A stretch of DNA of 64,000 bases from Thalassobium sp. (GCA_002733205.1 NVUW01000002.1:186001-250000), one strand, 5' to 3'; counted from the stretch's first letter, positions 1 to 8,517 are shown. The notes: generated from the sequence alone by a model not told the origin. Numbers and translations: made by a program.

Positions 1-819
1 TTCGCCGACCCGCATTAAACGCCCCAGACGATATCCGATCTGTTGCTGCAGACGGGCAAGGAATTCGGCTTCGGGCAAGGCTTTGACCTGTTCGATCTGG
101 TCATCGGCCAGCGTCCACACCACGGCGAAGTCTTTTTTATTCAGTGGCAAAAAGGCAATCGGGCCGTCTTCACTGAAACGTTCATACGCCCATTGACCGT
201 GTTCACGGTCGACCTCAACCTGAGTCACCAGCGCATGGGTGCCATAAGCGCGGCGTTCATGCTGAATACCCAGCTGCTGCGCCAGCGCCGAACGCGCACC
301 ATCGGCCAGCACCAGCAGACTGGTCTGCAGTTGTTCGCCGTTATCGAAGGTCAGCAGCGCGCCGTCAGCGTTCATCTGTACGCCCTGCACCTGGGCCGGG
401 GCTTTAATGCTGACGCCCGGCTGTTCCAGTCCGCTTAAAAGGCCCTGACCAATCACGGCGTTTTCAACGATATAACCCAGAGCTTCGGTGTTCTGTTCAC
501 TGGCGTGCAGCTGGGTCTGGCCAAAGCGGCCCTGATCGGAGACCTGAATATGCCCGATAGCACAGGCGCGCTCAGCCATCAGATCCCATACACCCAGCTG
601 ACTGAGAATCTGTTGTGTACCGTACGACAACGCCGTCGCCCGGCCATCAAAGCTGGGCGGACGGCTGGCAATATCACCATCCCAGTTCAGCGCCAGACGG
701 TCGATTAAGGTCAGGCTCATCCCGCGCGCCAGCGCCGGTTTTAACAGATGCACCAGACTGGCGCCGACCATGCCGGCGCCCAGTACCACAATGTCAGACT
801 GCGGGATGTGCTTGCTCAT
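1..819 (-). CDS. ubiH: UbiH, 2-octaprenyl-6-methoxyphenol hydroxylase (partial, C-terminus outside window)
   Basis: FAD-dependent monooxygenase of ubiquinone biosynthesis. The 273 visible residues start at ATG 819 and stay open to the window edge, so roughly the last third is missing. An N-terminal dinucleotide-binding GAGMVGAS motif lies near residue 14. The family motif DGRATAL follows near residue 59, and a second FAD-binding motif (LVLADGARSAL) lies near residue 170. The order of motifs and the flanking text (FERF/YERF..GPIAFLPL) match enterobacterial UbiH better than UbiI or UbiF. It lies 8 bp downstream of pepP on the same strand, as in the E. coli ygfB-pepP-ubiH-ubiI operon, so a ubiI-type gene is expected just outside the window. 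Family assignment is firm; UbiH over a paralogue rests on synteny and similarity. Confidence 0.9.
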   Translation of the reverse strand, partial: MSKHIPQSDIVVLGAGMVGASLVHLLKPALARGMSLTLIDRLALNWDGDIASRPPSFDGRATALSYGTQQILSQLGVWDLMAERACAIGHIQVSDQGRFGQTQLHASEQNTEALGYIVENAVIGQGLLSGLEQPGVSIKAPAQVQGVQMNADGALLTFDNGEQLQTSLLVLADGARSALAQQLGIQHERRAYGTHALVTQVEVDREHGQWAYERFSEDGPIAFLPLNKKDFAVVWTLADDQIEQVKALPEAEFLARLQQQIGYRLGRLMRVGE

Positions 820-827
820 GCTGTTCC

Positions 828-2141
828 TCAGCCCGCCATCAGGGCTTCAATATCATCAATCTCTTTGACAACGGCAGCGGTCAGGACTTTGCAGCCGTTT
901 TTGGTCACCACCACATCGTCTTCGATGCGGATGCCGATGCCGCGCCATTTGGCGTCCACCGTTTCATCGTCCGGCGAGATATACAGCCCCGGCTCAACGG
1001 TCATCACCATGCCTTCTTCGAGAATGCGCCACTCACCACCGATGCGGTATTCGCCGACATCATGCACATCCATGCCCAGCCAGTGACCGGTTTTATGCAT
1101 GTAGAACTGGCGGTATTCCTGATTCTCAATCAGCTCGTCGACATCACCGCTGAGCAGGCCATGCTGTACCAGCCCTTCGACCAGCACCCGCACCGCCGCT
1201 TCGTGCGGCTGATTCCAGTGATTACCGGCTTTGATCTGCTCTATCGCGGCATACTGCGCATCCAGCACCAGCTGGTACATCGCCTTCTGCTCGGCGCTGA
1301 ATTTACCGTTAGCCGGGAAGGTGCGGGTAATATCGGCGGCGTAGTAGTCCAGCTCACAACCGGCGTCGATCAGAATCAGGTCGCCGTCTTTAATCGCCAT
1401 ATTGTTGTGGGTGTAATGCAGAATGCAGGCGTTATCACCGGCCCCCACAATCGACGGATACGCCGGCCAGCGGCTGCCAGCAGCCATAAAGGTGCGCATA
1501 ATCTCGGCTTCCAGCTCAAACTCGAACATGCCCGGCTTGACCATCTGCATAGCACGGGTGTGCGCTTCGGCGCTGATGTCGGCGGCCTTCTGCATAACCT
1601 TAATTTCTGCAGGGGATTTAATCAGACGCTGATCGTGTAATAAATGATCCAGCGCACTGAATTCGTGCGGCGGCGTGGCGCCGTTACGCACCTGAGTTTT
1701 GATATGGTTAACCCACTGCATCAGCTGGTTATCAAAGTTCGGGCTGACGCCCAGACTGGCGTAGATGCGGTCTTTGCCTTCGATCAGTCCGGGCAGGATG
1801 TCGTCGATATCGCTGATCGGGAAAGCATCATCACAGCCCAGCACCTCTGGTGCGGCTTCCGGGCCGACACGGCGACCGGTCCAGATTTCCTGCTCTTTGA
1901 TTTTTTCCTGACAGAACAGCACGTATTCGCCATGCTCACGGCCGGGAATCAGCACCAACACGGCGTGCTCTTCAGCAAAGCCGGACAGGTAATAGAAGTC
2001 GCTGTCCTGACGGAAAGGATGCTCCACGTCGCGGTTACGCACCGTGACCGGCGCAGATGGCACAATAGCAATGCTGTTCGGGCTCATCAGCTCCATCAGC
2101 TGGCGGCGGCGTTTGGCGTATTCGCGGACATCGAGTTTCAT
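828..2141 (-). CDS. pepP: Xaa-Pro aminopeptidase PepP
   Basis: Cytoplasmic metallopeptidase that removes an N-terminal residue preceding proline. It has an N-terminal creatinase-type domain (about residues 1-170) and a C-terminal pita-bread M24 domain. The metal ligands fall in the expected motifs: LIDAGCELDYYAADITRTFP gives the two Asp, HKTGHWLGMDVHDVG the His, and the two Glu lie in MVMTVEPGLY and IGIRIEDDV. Its 437 residues equal the usual length. Two ATGs and a GTG lie in tandem; ATG 2141 is chosen because GAGG sits 5 bases upstream of it, and the alternatives add only one or two residues. It lies between the YgfB-family gene and ubiH, presumably as one operon. Confidence 0.95.
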   Translation of the reverse strand: MKLDVREYAKRRRQLMELMSPNSIAIVPSAPVTVRNRDVEHPFRQDSDFYYLSGFAEEHAVLVLIPGREHGEYVLFCQEKIKEQEIWTGRRVGPEAAPEVLGCDDAFPISDIDDILPGLIEGKDRIYASLGVSPNFDNQLMQWVNHIKTQVRNGATPPHEFSALDHLLHDQRLIKSPAEIKVMQKAADISAEAHTRAMQMVKPGMFEFELEAEIMRTFMAAGSRWPAYPSIVGAGDNACILHYTHNNMAIKDGDLILIDAGCELDYYAADITRTFPANGKFSAEQKAMYQLVLDAQYAAIEQIKAGNHWNQPHEAAVRVLVEGLVQHGLLSGDVDELIENQEYRQFYMHKTGHWLGMDVHDVGEYRIGGEWRILEEGMVMTVEPGLYISPDDETVDAKWRGIGIRIEDDVVVTKNGCKVLTAAVVKEIDDIEALMAG

Positions 2142-2165
2142 CATCACCTCGTCAATGCGTGCAGA

Positions 2166-2717
2166 TCAGTGCAGGGTTTTGGTTGCCGGTGCGGCTTTGT
2201 TCATACCGTAAAAGACCGTGAGCGCAGCAACACGGGCATGTTCGGCCAGTTCCAGATAGAGCATTTCGTTCTGTGGGTCTTGTGGATCGTCCAGTGACGC
2301 CTGCGAGAAGGCATCCAGATCCTGCAGCACTTCCATCACATCTTCCGGCACTTTGCCCTGAATCTGGCCAGAAGCACCAAAGCCATCGAGGAAACCTTTG
2401 CTCCACTGCGCCAGGCATTCAACCTGCTCGTCGATATCGGCATCTTCATCGGCCGGCAACAGCACACTGAATTCCATCGACTCACCGCTCAGTCCCACCA
2501 GAACGTCATCGTAAAACGTCTGCAAAAAAGATTGCAGTGGTGCTTCAGGAGCATCTTCCAGCTCCAGATATTCCTGAGCTTCCACTAACCAGTCGGCCGG
2601 TTTAAGCCGCGCACCGGAAGCAAGATAGCCGGTCAGCCAGCCATGCAGGGCGGATGGAGTCTGGTAGCAGCGGGATTCCAGCCACAGATCAGCGGCTGCA
2701 GAAAATTCGATCGTCAT
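2166..2717 (-). CDS. YgfB/YecA-family (UPF0149) protein
   Basis: A 183-residue acidic protein of the UPF0149 family, of unknown biochemical role. The family signature is visible as the region around QSFLQTFYDDVLVGLSGE and the segment ending in WSKGFLDGFGAS, followed by a helix containing PEDVMEVLQDLDAFS. It directly precedes pepP and ubiH with short gaps, the same order as ygfB-pepP-ubiH in E. coli, and is divergent from the zapA unit. ATG 2717 is chosen because GAGGA lies just upstream; an in-frame extension to 2747 has no better signal. It has no SEC-C metal-binding tail, unlike YecA proteins. Confidence 0.85.
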   Translation of the reverse strand: MTIEFSAAADLWLESRCYQTPSALHGWLTGYLASGARLKPADWLVEAQEYLELEDAPEAPLQSFLQTFYDDVLVGLSGESMEFSVLLPADEDADIDEQVECLAQWSKGFLDGFGASGQIQGKVPEDVMEVLQDLDAFSQASLDDPQDPQNEMLYLELAEHARVAALTVFYGMNKAAPATKTLH

Positions 2718-2823
2718 AACGTCCTCAACGGGAGGGAAAGCCGTCATTCTATCATTGCTGCCGCGAAAGTATGCGCAAATGCCGGAAGCGGCGGGAATAA
2801 AGCGGCAAAGCCGCCGTCGCCGA

Positions 2824-2853
2824 TTGACCCCGCTGGCAGCAGCCTCTTATAGT
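2824..2853 (+). promoter_or_regulatory. sigma-70 promoter for the TIGR02449-zapA unit
   Basis: TTGACC at 2824-2829 and TATAGT at 2848-2853 are separated by 18 bases, upstream of the coiled-coil gene and zapA. It lies in the divergent gap with the YgfB-family operon. The hexamers are seen directly; activity is inferred. Confidence 0.65.
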
Positions 2854-2874
2854 AACCCTGTTCTCACTACCACT

Positions 2875-3096
2875 ATGATGGCAATGCAAAATCCTGAACT
2901 CCAGAGCCTGCAGCGTAAGATCGAAAAACTGCTGACCGTGCACCAGGCGCTGCGCGAGCAGAATAAATCCATGCGTGCTGCCGAAGCGAGCTGGCAGGCC
3001 GAGCGTGCAAAACTGATGCAGCAGAACGAAATTGCCCGTCGCAAGGTCAATGAAATGATTACCCGTCTGCAAACGCTGGAGCGCAATAGTGGCTAA
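2875..3096 (+). CDS. Small coiled-coil protein, TIGR02449 family
   Basis: A protein of about 73 residues that is nearly all heptad-type helix (LQSLQRKIEKLLTVHQALRE, then a second stretch ending in MITRLQTLERNSG). Small coiled-coil proteins of this type (TIGR02449) are found immediately upstream of zapA in many gammaproteobacteria. The arrangement suggests a ZapB-like partner in Z-ring organisation, but that is inference. Starts at 2875, 2878 and 2884 are all possible and none has a strong ribosome binding site. The stop overlaps the GTG start of zapA by 8 bases, so translational coupling is likely. Confidence 0.75.
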   Translation: MMAMQNPELQSLQRKIEKLLTVHQALREQNKSMRAAEASWQAERAKLMQQNEIARRKVNEMITRLQTLERNSG

Positions 3097-3403
3097 CCCG
3101 TCCAAAACGCTGGAATTACAAATTCTGGATCGTGAGTACCGTATCAATTGTCCGGATGGTGCCGAAGAGAAGCTGCGTGATGCCGCGCGTTATCTCAACG
3201 AAAAAATGTCCGAAATAAAGAATGCCGGCTCCTCTGCCGGAAAAGTGCTGGGCACCGATCGCGTTGCGGTGATTGCAGCACTCAATATCGCCCACCAACT
3301 GCGCGAGCTGGAAGCCGAGCACCAGCAGATGAAGCGCGATCTGGATAAGATGCACAGCGCCATCGACGAAGCATTGGAACAGAATCTGCAACTGGAGTTG
3401 TGA
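3089..3403 (+). CDS. zapA: Cell division protein ZapA
   Basis: A 104-residue FtsZ-associated protein that crosslinks FtsZ filaments at midcell. The N-terminal beta-rich head (LELQILDREYRINCPDGAEE) is followed by the conserved segment LRDAARYLNEKM. The stretch DRVAVIAALNIAHQL then leads into a long C-terminal coiled coil. Length and motif order match ZapA. It starts at GTG 3089 inside the end of the upstream coiled-coil gene. The 6S RNA gene and fau follow, a neighbourhood conserved across gammaproteobacteria. Confidence 0.93.
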   Translation: MANPSKTLELQILDREYRINCPDGAEEKLRDAARYLNEKMSEIKNAGSSAGKVLGTDRVAVIAALNIAHQLRELEAEHQQMKRDLDKMHSAIDEALEQNLQLEL

Positions 3404-3469
3404 TTCTGTAGCGCCGCTTTCATTACAAAATCTTCATTTTTTCACGATTATCTCTGATATACTTCGCCT

Positions 3470-3645
3470 GCTCCCTGGGGTGTTTGCCAGTCGATAAAGT
3501 CCTGAGCCGATGTTTTTTTTATGGAAGGTTTCACTCGCTGATGTGTGCATGTCCGCCCGCCGGAAAGCCTGATTCAGTGTCTGGCCTGCCACCTTGGACC
3601 ACAGGGTTCAAGGCCTTTATTTACGACAGCGGCACAGTGGGGAGC
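3470..3645 (+). ncRNA. ssrS: 6S RNA
   Basis: Lies between zapA and fau, the standard position of ssrS. The 5' GCTCCC at 3470-3475 can pair with GGGGAGC at 3639-3645 to close the structure. Conserved 6S blocks are recognisable: CCTGAGCCGAT near 3500 and the segment CCTTGGACCACAGGGTTCAAGG at about 3592-3613, followed by a GCGGCA element. A TATACT -10 hexamer lies at 3458-3463, which puts the start of transcription at about 3470. The length of about 176 bases fits the family. 6S RNA binds the sigma-70 holoenzyme in stationary phase. Exact ends are estimated from pairing. Confidence 0.9.
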
Positions 3646-3671
3646 TCTTCCCATTTCTGCGTTTAATTCCG

Positions 3672-4259
3672 ATGAATAAAACCGAACTCCGCCGGCACAT
3701 GCGCCGCCAGCGCCGCGCGCTTAACCGCCGCCAGCGTGAACAGGCCGCCAGGCATCTGCTGCGCTCCCTGCGTCAGTCTGCTCACTTTCAGCATTCCCGT
3801 CATATTGCCGTCTATCTCACCAATGATGGTGAAATTGATACTTCGGTCTTTATCCGCGATTTGCAGCGCCGTGGCAAAACACTCTACCTGCCGGTACTGC
3901 ATCCGCTGCGCAAAGGACATCTGAGCTTTCTGCCGTTTAACCGCCAGAGCCGCATGGTGAAAAACCGTTTTGGTATCAGCGAGCCAGACTTTGCCGGCCA
4001 CCGGGCCATGCCAGCACGTTTTATTCATCTGATCTGTATGCCGTTGGTTGCCTTTGATAAAGATGGCAACCGGCTGGGAATGGGCGGCGGATTTTATGAC
4101 CGCACACTGGCGTTCAGCCGCTCAGAGGGGAATAAACCCCGGCTGATTGGCTGTGCCTATGAATTGCAAAAGGTAGAGGCATTACCCGCTGAAGCCTGGG
4201 ATATTCCACTGACGGCAATCGCCACCAACGCCGGGCTGCACCGTTTCCGCAAATCCTAG
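3672..4259 (+). CDS. fau: 5-formyltetrahydrofolate cyclo-ligase
   Basis: Converts 5-formyl-THF to 5,10-methenyl-THF using ATP (YgfA/MTHFS family). The 195-residue protein starts at ATG 3672 (MNKTELRRHMRRQRRALN); upstream in-frame sequence belongs to the 6S RNA gene and is excluded. The basic N-terminal helix, the central FLPFNRQSRMVKNRFGISEP (substrate loop) and the nucleotide-binding MPLVAFDKDGNRLGMGGGFYDR motif are all present. Co-transcription with 6S RNA is known in E. coli and likely here. Its stop codon overlaps the stop of the small gene on the other strand. Confidence 0.95.
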   Translation: MNKTELRRHMRRQRRALNRRQREQAARHLLRSLRQSAHFQHSRHIAVYLTNDGEIDTSVFIRDLQRRGKTLYLPVLHPLRKGHLSFLPFNRQSRMVKNRFGISEPDFAGHRAMPARFIHLICMPLVAFDKDGNRLGMGGGFYDRTLAFSRSEGNKPRLIGCAYELQKVEALPAEAWDIPLTAIATNAGLHRFRKS

Positions 4260-4381
4260 CGGATACTGTTTTCCATGGTCATCAGTGACGCCGGGCGTTT
4301 GACCTCGCTGGTCATACCCGTCACCGCAGCTCCCAACAGAACGATGACGCTGAGAAGGATAAGGATATCTGGCTTTTTCAT
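4256..4381 (-). CDS. 41-residue predicted single-pass membrane peptide
   Basis: Reading the minus strand from ATG 4381 gives a 41-residue product: a short basic start (MKKPD), one hydrophobic helix (ILILLSVIVLLGAAVTGM) and a short polar tail ending MENSIR. AGGAAC lies about 8 bases upstream of the ATG, a plausible ribosome binding site. The stop at 4256-4258 overlaps the fau stop by two bases, a tail-to-tail overlap. Amino-acid composition and the ribosome site argue that it is real rather than a chance frame. I do not recognise the family. A tiny secreted or inner-membrane peptide are both possible. Confidence 0.55.
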   Translation of the reverse strand: MKKPDILILLSVIVLLGAAVTGMTSEVKRPASLMTMENSIR

Positions 4382-4526
4382 TTGTTATTGTTCCTACTGT
4401 ATTCCGCATAACGGATTAGAACCGGTGATCATTGGATGCTAGGCTGGCCGCATACCGCTCAGCCCCGTGCTTATTAATGGCACCTCAGGCGAGAGCAATA
4501 CTCAGACCACTTTATAGTCAAAAAGT

Positions 4527-5006
4527 ATGAATCACTGGTTACTGAAATCTGAACCGGACGTTTTTAGTTATTATCATCTTGAGGCCGCACCAGGCAGGCG
4601 CACAGTATGGGACGGCGTGCGCAATTATCAAGCGCGCAACATACTGCGCGATGAGATACAGGTCGCAGATCTGGTGTTTTTTTACCATTCCAGCTGTAAA
4701 GAGCCCGCCATTGTCGGCGTATGCCGGGTAACCCGCACCGGGCTCGCCGACCCATCACAGTTTGATCCTGCATCGGACTATTTTGATGCGAAGTCCGATC
4801 CGGCCAAGCCGCGCTGGATCACCATCGAAGTTGAAGCCCTGCGCGCACTCAAACATCCCATCACACTGAAAGCGATGCGCAAAGACAGTGCACTGCAGGA
4901 AATGGCGTTACTCAACCGTTCACGCTTATCGGTGCAGCCGGTACGCGCTGAAGAGTGGGCGCATATCCTGCACCTCGCCGCTGACGACGGACGCTTTCAT
5001 GAATGA
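4527..5006 (+). CDS. EVE (PUA-like) domain protein
   Basis: A 159-residue EVE-domain protein related to the bacterial homologues of human thymocyte nuclear protein 1. The hallmark opening WLLKSEPDVFSYYHLE is followed by VWDGVRNYQARN and the DLVFFYHSS segment. The central WITIEVEALRAL, the later ALLNRSRLSVQPV and a C-terminal EWAHIL complete the fold. EVE domains bind modified bases in nucleic acid; no substrate has been established for this group. ATG 4527 gives the family-typical N-terminus. The 3' end overlaps the CDGSH gene start by 8 bases, so the two are likely one operon. Confidence 0.88.
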   Translation: MNHWLLKSEPDVFSYYHLEAAPGRRTVWDGVRNYQARNILRDEIQVADLVFFYHSSCKEPAIVGVCRVTRTGLADPSQFDPASDYFDAKSDPAKPRWITIEVEALRALKHPITLKAMRKDSALQEMALLNRSRLSVQPVRAEEWAHILHLAADDGRFHE

Positions 5007-5277
5007 CATAACACCCTATGTTGTCACCCTGAATGCCGGTCAAACCTATCAGATCTGTCAGTGCGGGCGCTGCAGCAGCGCGCCGTTTGCCGCCGACAAT
5101 TGCCCGAAGGCATTCAGTCTGCATAACAGGCAGAAACAACTGGTGTGGCTGTGCAGCTGCGGGCGCAGTGCCGCCATGCCTTATTGCGACGGCAGCCACA
5201 ATCCGCGTAATGAAATGACCGTATGGGGAGCGCTGCGGGAAATGACTCAGGATTTACTAGGCCACTTCCGCAAATAA
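4999..5277 (+). CDS. CDGSH iron-sulfur domain protein, N-terminal repeat degenerate
   Basis: A 92-residue protein starting at ATG 4999 inside the end of the EVE gene. The C-terminal half has a complete CDGSH motif with ligands C52, C54, C63 and H67 (CSCGRSAAMPYCDGSH), which should hold one 2Fe-2S cluster. The N-terminal half has a related motif (C20, C22, then SSAPFAADNC). There the third ligand position is Ala31 and the His position is Cys35, so a normal second cluster is unlikely. Tandem CDGSH proteins of this size are common in bacteria, usually with two intact sites. Function is unknown; redox or cluster transfer is inferred. Confidence 0.85.
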   Translation: MNDITPYVVTLNAGQTYQICQCGRCSSAPFAADNCPKAFSLHNRQKQLVWLCSCGRSAAMPYCDGSHNPRNEMTVWGALREMTQDLLGHFRK

Positions 5278-5280
5278 GTT

Positions 5281-5727
5281 TCAGAAGGCGACGGTGGCCG
5301 TATTCGGCGTCATGATTTTACGTACCTGATGAAACAGGTCGGCGGTATCGAGCAAAGAATTACCCGACTGAATCATGCCATGCCGCACCTGCCAGAAGGT
5401 GGCGGCGTGCAGCGCAATGACCTTATCCACCGGCTCAAATCCCATTAACGGGCGCACCAGCGTGCCACTGAACGTTGACTGGGTAACCACCAGATTGCCT
5501 TCACACACCACTTCTTCAACCCCGATGGAAAAATCGTCCATAGAGTTGCGGATGGTCTGGATCAGGGTCTCCATACCATCCAGACCCAGCGGCATATTGA
5601 CCATGCTCGCATAGTAGGTGAAGTCACGGGCCACCAGAGAACGGGCCAGATTAAAGCGCCCCTGATTCCAGGTCAGCTCAACAAAGTTGTGTACCAGTTT
5701 TTTATTACTATCCAGACGCGCGTCCAT
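5281..5727 (-). CDS. SnoaL-like / ester cyclase-type NTF2-fold protein
   Basis: A 148-residue protein with the look of the SnoaL polyketide-cyclase-like family: an N-terminal helix (KKLVHNFVELTWNQGRFN), the motif LIQTIRNSMDDFSIGVEEVV, and the strand block GNLVVTQSTFSGTLV. Many members are small-molecule binding or isomerase proteins with no known substrate. ATG 5727 is preferred because AGGGGA lies about 6 bases upstream; longer in-frame starts up to 5883 run into the neighbouring gene and lack such a site. It is convergent with the CDGSH gene (3 bases between stops) and downstream of the alpha/beta hydrolase on the same strand. Confidence 0.7.
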   Translation of the reverse strand: MDARLDSNKKLVHNFVELTWNQGRFNLARSLVARDFTYYASMVNMPLGLDGMETLIQTIRNSMDDFSIGVEEVVCEGNLVVTQSTFSGTLVRPLMGFEPVDKVIALHAATFWQVRHGMIQSGNSLLDTADLFHQVRKIMTPNTATVAF

Positions 5728-5852
5728 GTCATTCCCCTGCTGTGCAGACATCCTTGCCTGCTGAACCGTGGCCACTGGCCTTTTTGGCGATACTACGCAG
5801 CCAACCGTTATACACTTAGGACAATTCAGGTCAATATGTCGAAAGGCGGAAA

Positions 5853-6854
5853 TTAAACCGGGTTGGTATCGGCCAATATCCAATCCGTGATTTGTCCGTA
5901 AATCCGCTCCCGGTGTGCCGGTGATTCATTCACCAGGTGGTGCTGGCCACCAGGCAGCATCATCAGCCGCTGATGAGGAAATTTCTGCGCCAGCAACTTC
6001 AGGTTATGACGCCAGGCGACGGTATTATCGTTATCGCCCTGTACGATATTCACGTCCAGCTCGGAAGGTGGCAACGCTTCAATGTAAGGCACCCACTGCT
6101 TCAGGGCACCGACCCAGCGCACACTTAAATGATGAGGCTGCAGAGGATCCTGTTCAGCAATAAAGCGCAGAAAATCGGCGTCTGCCGAGTTCGGATTGAA
6201 CTTACGCCGGACCTGACGCAGAAACAGGCTGACAAAGGTATGCACCAGCCGGCCTTTGTACCAGCCTTTCGGACGCACCAGAGGTGCCATCAGGGTAATG
6301 CCGGCAAAAGGAGATTGTGCCTTGCTCAGTTGGCGCTTGAGCAGATAGTTAATAATGATCGCGCCACCGGTACTCTGACCGAAGACATACAACGGCCCAC
6401 CCAAACCACCACGGGTGCGCTGCAGAATCAGACTGAAGACTTCGTCGTATTCCTGAAAGCTGCCAATGGAAGCACTCTCGCCGCTGGAAAGCCCATGCCC
6501 GGGCAGATCGAAAGCAACGACGTTCAGCCCTTGCTCCAGACAGTAGCCAATCAGCGAACCGTACAGACCAACATGGTCATAGTAACCATGGACAACAATG
6601 GCAGTACCGCGTGGATTCTGCGGACGCCAGACCTGTACAGCAATCTGGTAATCAGCCGCTTGCATCAGCCCGGCGAAATGACGGACGCCGCTCAGCTCAG
6701 GAAAGTCCAGCCGGTACATGTGCAAATAAGCCTCTATCTGCGCACCACTGGTTGGTTCGCGGAACTGCCAGTCCATCGATTTAAAGGCAGAAACCAGACC
6801 ATTTTTACTCCAGCTCAGACTCACATTCAGCACTCCGGAAAATAACACCGACAT
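5853..6854 (-). CDS. Alpha/beta hydrolase, S33/monoacylglycerol-lipase-like
   Basis: A 333-residue alpha/beta hydrolase. The oxyanion-hole region is VVHGYYDHVGLY, the conserved FDLPGHGLSSG follows, and the nucleophile elbow is GQSTGG with Ser161. A C-terminal Asp lies in the QGDNDNTVAW stretch and the catalytic His in the GGQHHLVNE segment, completing the triad. It resembles PldB/lysophospholipase-type enzymes, but the substrate cannot be read from sequence. There is no obvious signal peptide. The start at 6854 is the first ATG of the conserved frame and has only a weak ribosome site, so a shorter start is possible. It lies downstream of glnA across a strong terminator. Confidence 0.78.
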   Translation of the reverse strand: MSVLFSGVLNVSLSWSKNGLVSAFKSMDWQFREPTSGAQIEAYLHMYRLDFPELSGVRHFAGLMQAADYQIAVQVWRPQNPRGTAIVVHGYYDHVGLYGSLIGYCLEQGLNVVAFDLPGHGLSSGESASIGSFQEYDEVFSLILQRTRGGLGGPLYVFGQSTGGAIIINYLLKRQLSKAQSPFAGITLMAPLVRPKGWYKGRLVHTFVSLFLRQVRRKFNPNSADADFLRFIAEQDPLQPHHLSVRWVGALKQWVPYIEALPPSELDVNIVQGDNDNTVAWRHNLKLLAQKFPHQRLMMLPGGQHHLVNESPAHRERIYGQITDWILADTNPV

Positions 6855-6980
6855 ACTAGGCGCTGATGGCAACAATGCCTAGGGCCTGTTAACACTAAGT
6901 GAATCCGGCCCCGGCCACCCTCGCCGCTAAAGACCCAATAAGCATTTATCAACGCTTTATCACTGCAGAAAATGCCAATA

Positions 6981-7006
6981 AAAAAGGGCTCCGAGGAGCC
7001 CTTTTT
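6981..7006 (-). terminator. Rho-independent terminator of glnA
   Basis: A GGGCTCC / GGAGCCC stem with flanking A and T runs (AAAAA before, TTTTT after), 20 bases beyond the glnA stop. The symmetric flanks could make it bidirectional; its position fits termination of glnA on the minus strand. Confidence 0.85.
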
Positions 7007-7025
7007 CCGATCTGACTAAAGCGTA

Positions 7026-8432
7026 TTAAACGCTGTAGTACATATCGTATTCAACCGGGTGAGTGGTGTGCTCAACGCGGTAAACTTCTTCCATTTTCAG
7101 CTCGATGTAAGCTTCGATCATATCTTTGCTGAATACGCCGCCTGCAGTCAGGTACTCGTGGTCAGCTTTCAGGCTGTCCAGAGCTTCGCGCAGAGAACCA
7201 CAAACCTGTGGAATCTTGGCTGCTTCTTCAGCTGGCAGATCGTACAGATCTTTATCCGCTGCATCGCCAGGGTGGATCTTGTTCTTAACGCCGTCCAGGC
7301 CAGCCATCAGCAGAGCTGCGAAAGCCAGGTATGGGTTAGCGATCGGGTCAGGGAAACGTGCTTCGATACGCTTGCCTTTTGGCGACGCAACGTAAGGAAT
7401 ACGGATAGAAGCAGAACGGTTACGGGCAGAGTAAGCCAGCATTACCGGAGCTTCGAAGCCTGGGATCAGACGCTTGTAAGAGTTAGTACCTGGGTTGGTG
7501 AACGCATTCAGGGACTTAGCGTGCTTGATCACACCACCGATGTAGAACAGAGCCGTTTCAGACAGACCGGCATAGCCGTCGCCCGCGAACTGGTTCACAC
7601 CGTCTTTCCAGTAAGACATGTGTACGTGCATACCGGAACCGTTGTCACCACAGATTGGCTTAGGCATGAACGTAGCGGTTTTACCGTAAGCAGCAGCAAC
7701 GTTATGAATAACGTATTTCAGCATCTGCACTTCGTCAGCTTTCTTAACCAGAGTGTTGAACTTAACACCGATTTCGTTCTGTCCGGCGTTCGCCACTTCG
7801 TGGTGATGAACTTCAACGTCCAGACCAATGGCTTCCAGTGTGTTACACATGGCAGCACGGATGTCGTGGTGGCTGTCTACTGGTGGAACCGGGAAGTAAC
7901 CGCCTTTAACGCGTGGACGGTGACCCAGGTTGCCGCCTTCCATAACCGCTTCGGTGTTCCATGCAGCTTCGGAAGAGTTGATTTTGCAGAAGCTGCCGGA
8001 CATGTCAGAGCCCCAGCGAACATCGTCAAACATGAAGAATTCTGGTTCTGGACCAAAGAATGCAGTGTCACCCAGACCAGTGGACTTCAGGTACTCTTCA
8101 GCACGCAGTGCTACAGAGCGAGGGTCGCGGTCGTAGCCCTGCATAGTGGCAGGCTCGATGATGTCGCAACGCAATACCAGAGTGGCGTCTTCGGTGAATG
8201 GATCCAGGAAGCTGGTGCTGTCATCCGGACGCAGGATCATGTCGGATTCGTTAATACCTTTCCAGCCAGCAATAGAAGAACCGTCGAACATCTGTCCGGT
8301 TTCGAAGAAGTCTTCGTCTACATAACGCGCAGGAATAGTAACGTGCTGCTCTTTACCCTTGAAATCGGTAAAGCGCAAATCAACCCACTTCACATCGTTT
8401 TCTTTGATTAAATTCAGAGTGTTCTCTGACAT
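7026..8432 (-). CDS. glnA: Glutamine synthetase, type I (GlnA)
   Basis: Assimilates ammonium: glutamate + NH3 + ATP to glutamine. The 468 residues match the dodecameric GSI-beta form. Visible signatures are [28 protein letters not shown], the ATP-site [16 protein letters not shown] and the glutamate-binding [18 protein letters not shown]. The adenylylation site is the Tyr in [11 protein letters not shown] (near residue 398), so control by GlnE is expected. A canonical sigma-54 promoter upstream indicates nitrogen control through NtrC. No ntrBC follows; the next gene downstream is an unrelated hydrolase beyond a terminator. Confidence 0.98.
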   Translation of the reverse strand: MSENTLNLIKENDVKWVDLRFTDFKGKEQHVTIPARYVDEDFFETGQMFDGSSIAGWKGINESDMILRPDDSTSFLDPFTEDATLVLRCDIIEPATMQGYDRDPRSVALRAEEYLKSTGLGDTAFFGPEPEFFMFDDVRWGSDMSGSFCKINSSEAAWNTEAVMEGGNLGHRPRVKGGYFPVPPVDSHHDIRAAMCNTLEAIGLDVEVHHHEVANAGQNEIGVKFNTLVKKADEVQMLKYVIHNVAAAYGKTATFMPKPICGDNGSGMHVHMSYWKDGVNQFAGDGYAGLSETALFYIGGVIKHAKSLNAFTNPGTNSYKRLIPGFEAPVMLAYSARNRSASIRIPYVASPKGKRIEARFPDPIANPYLAFAALLMAGLDGVKNKIHPGDAADKDLYDLPAEEAAKIPQVCGSLREALDSLKADHEYLTAGGVFSKDMIEAYIELKMEEVYRVEHTTHPVEYDMYYSV

Positions 8433-8501
8433 CTTACTGTCTCCAGATGCTGGTTCAACTTGATACGGGGTTTAGCCCCGGCTTGCCATGCTCAGTATTG
8501 G

Positions 8502-8517
8502 AGCAAGTAGTGTGCCA
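8502..8517 (-). promoter_or_regulatory. Sigma-54 (-24/-12) promoter of glnA
   Basis: On the minus strand this reads TGGCACACTACTTGCT, an exact match to the TGGCAC-N5-TTGC consensus. It lies 70 bases upstream of the glnA start codon, implying transcription from about 8491 and a leader of about 60 bases. Confidence 0.9.

Noticed and set aside
615-1640. Long plus-strand open frame opposite pepP
   Set aside because: It is antisense to a firmly identified enzyme, has low-complexity His/Arg-rich composition and shows no domain.
7059-8411. 450-codon open frame antisense to glnA
   Set aside because: It mirrors the codon bias of glnA and has no recognisable motif or ribosome site.
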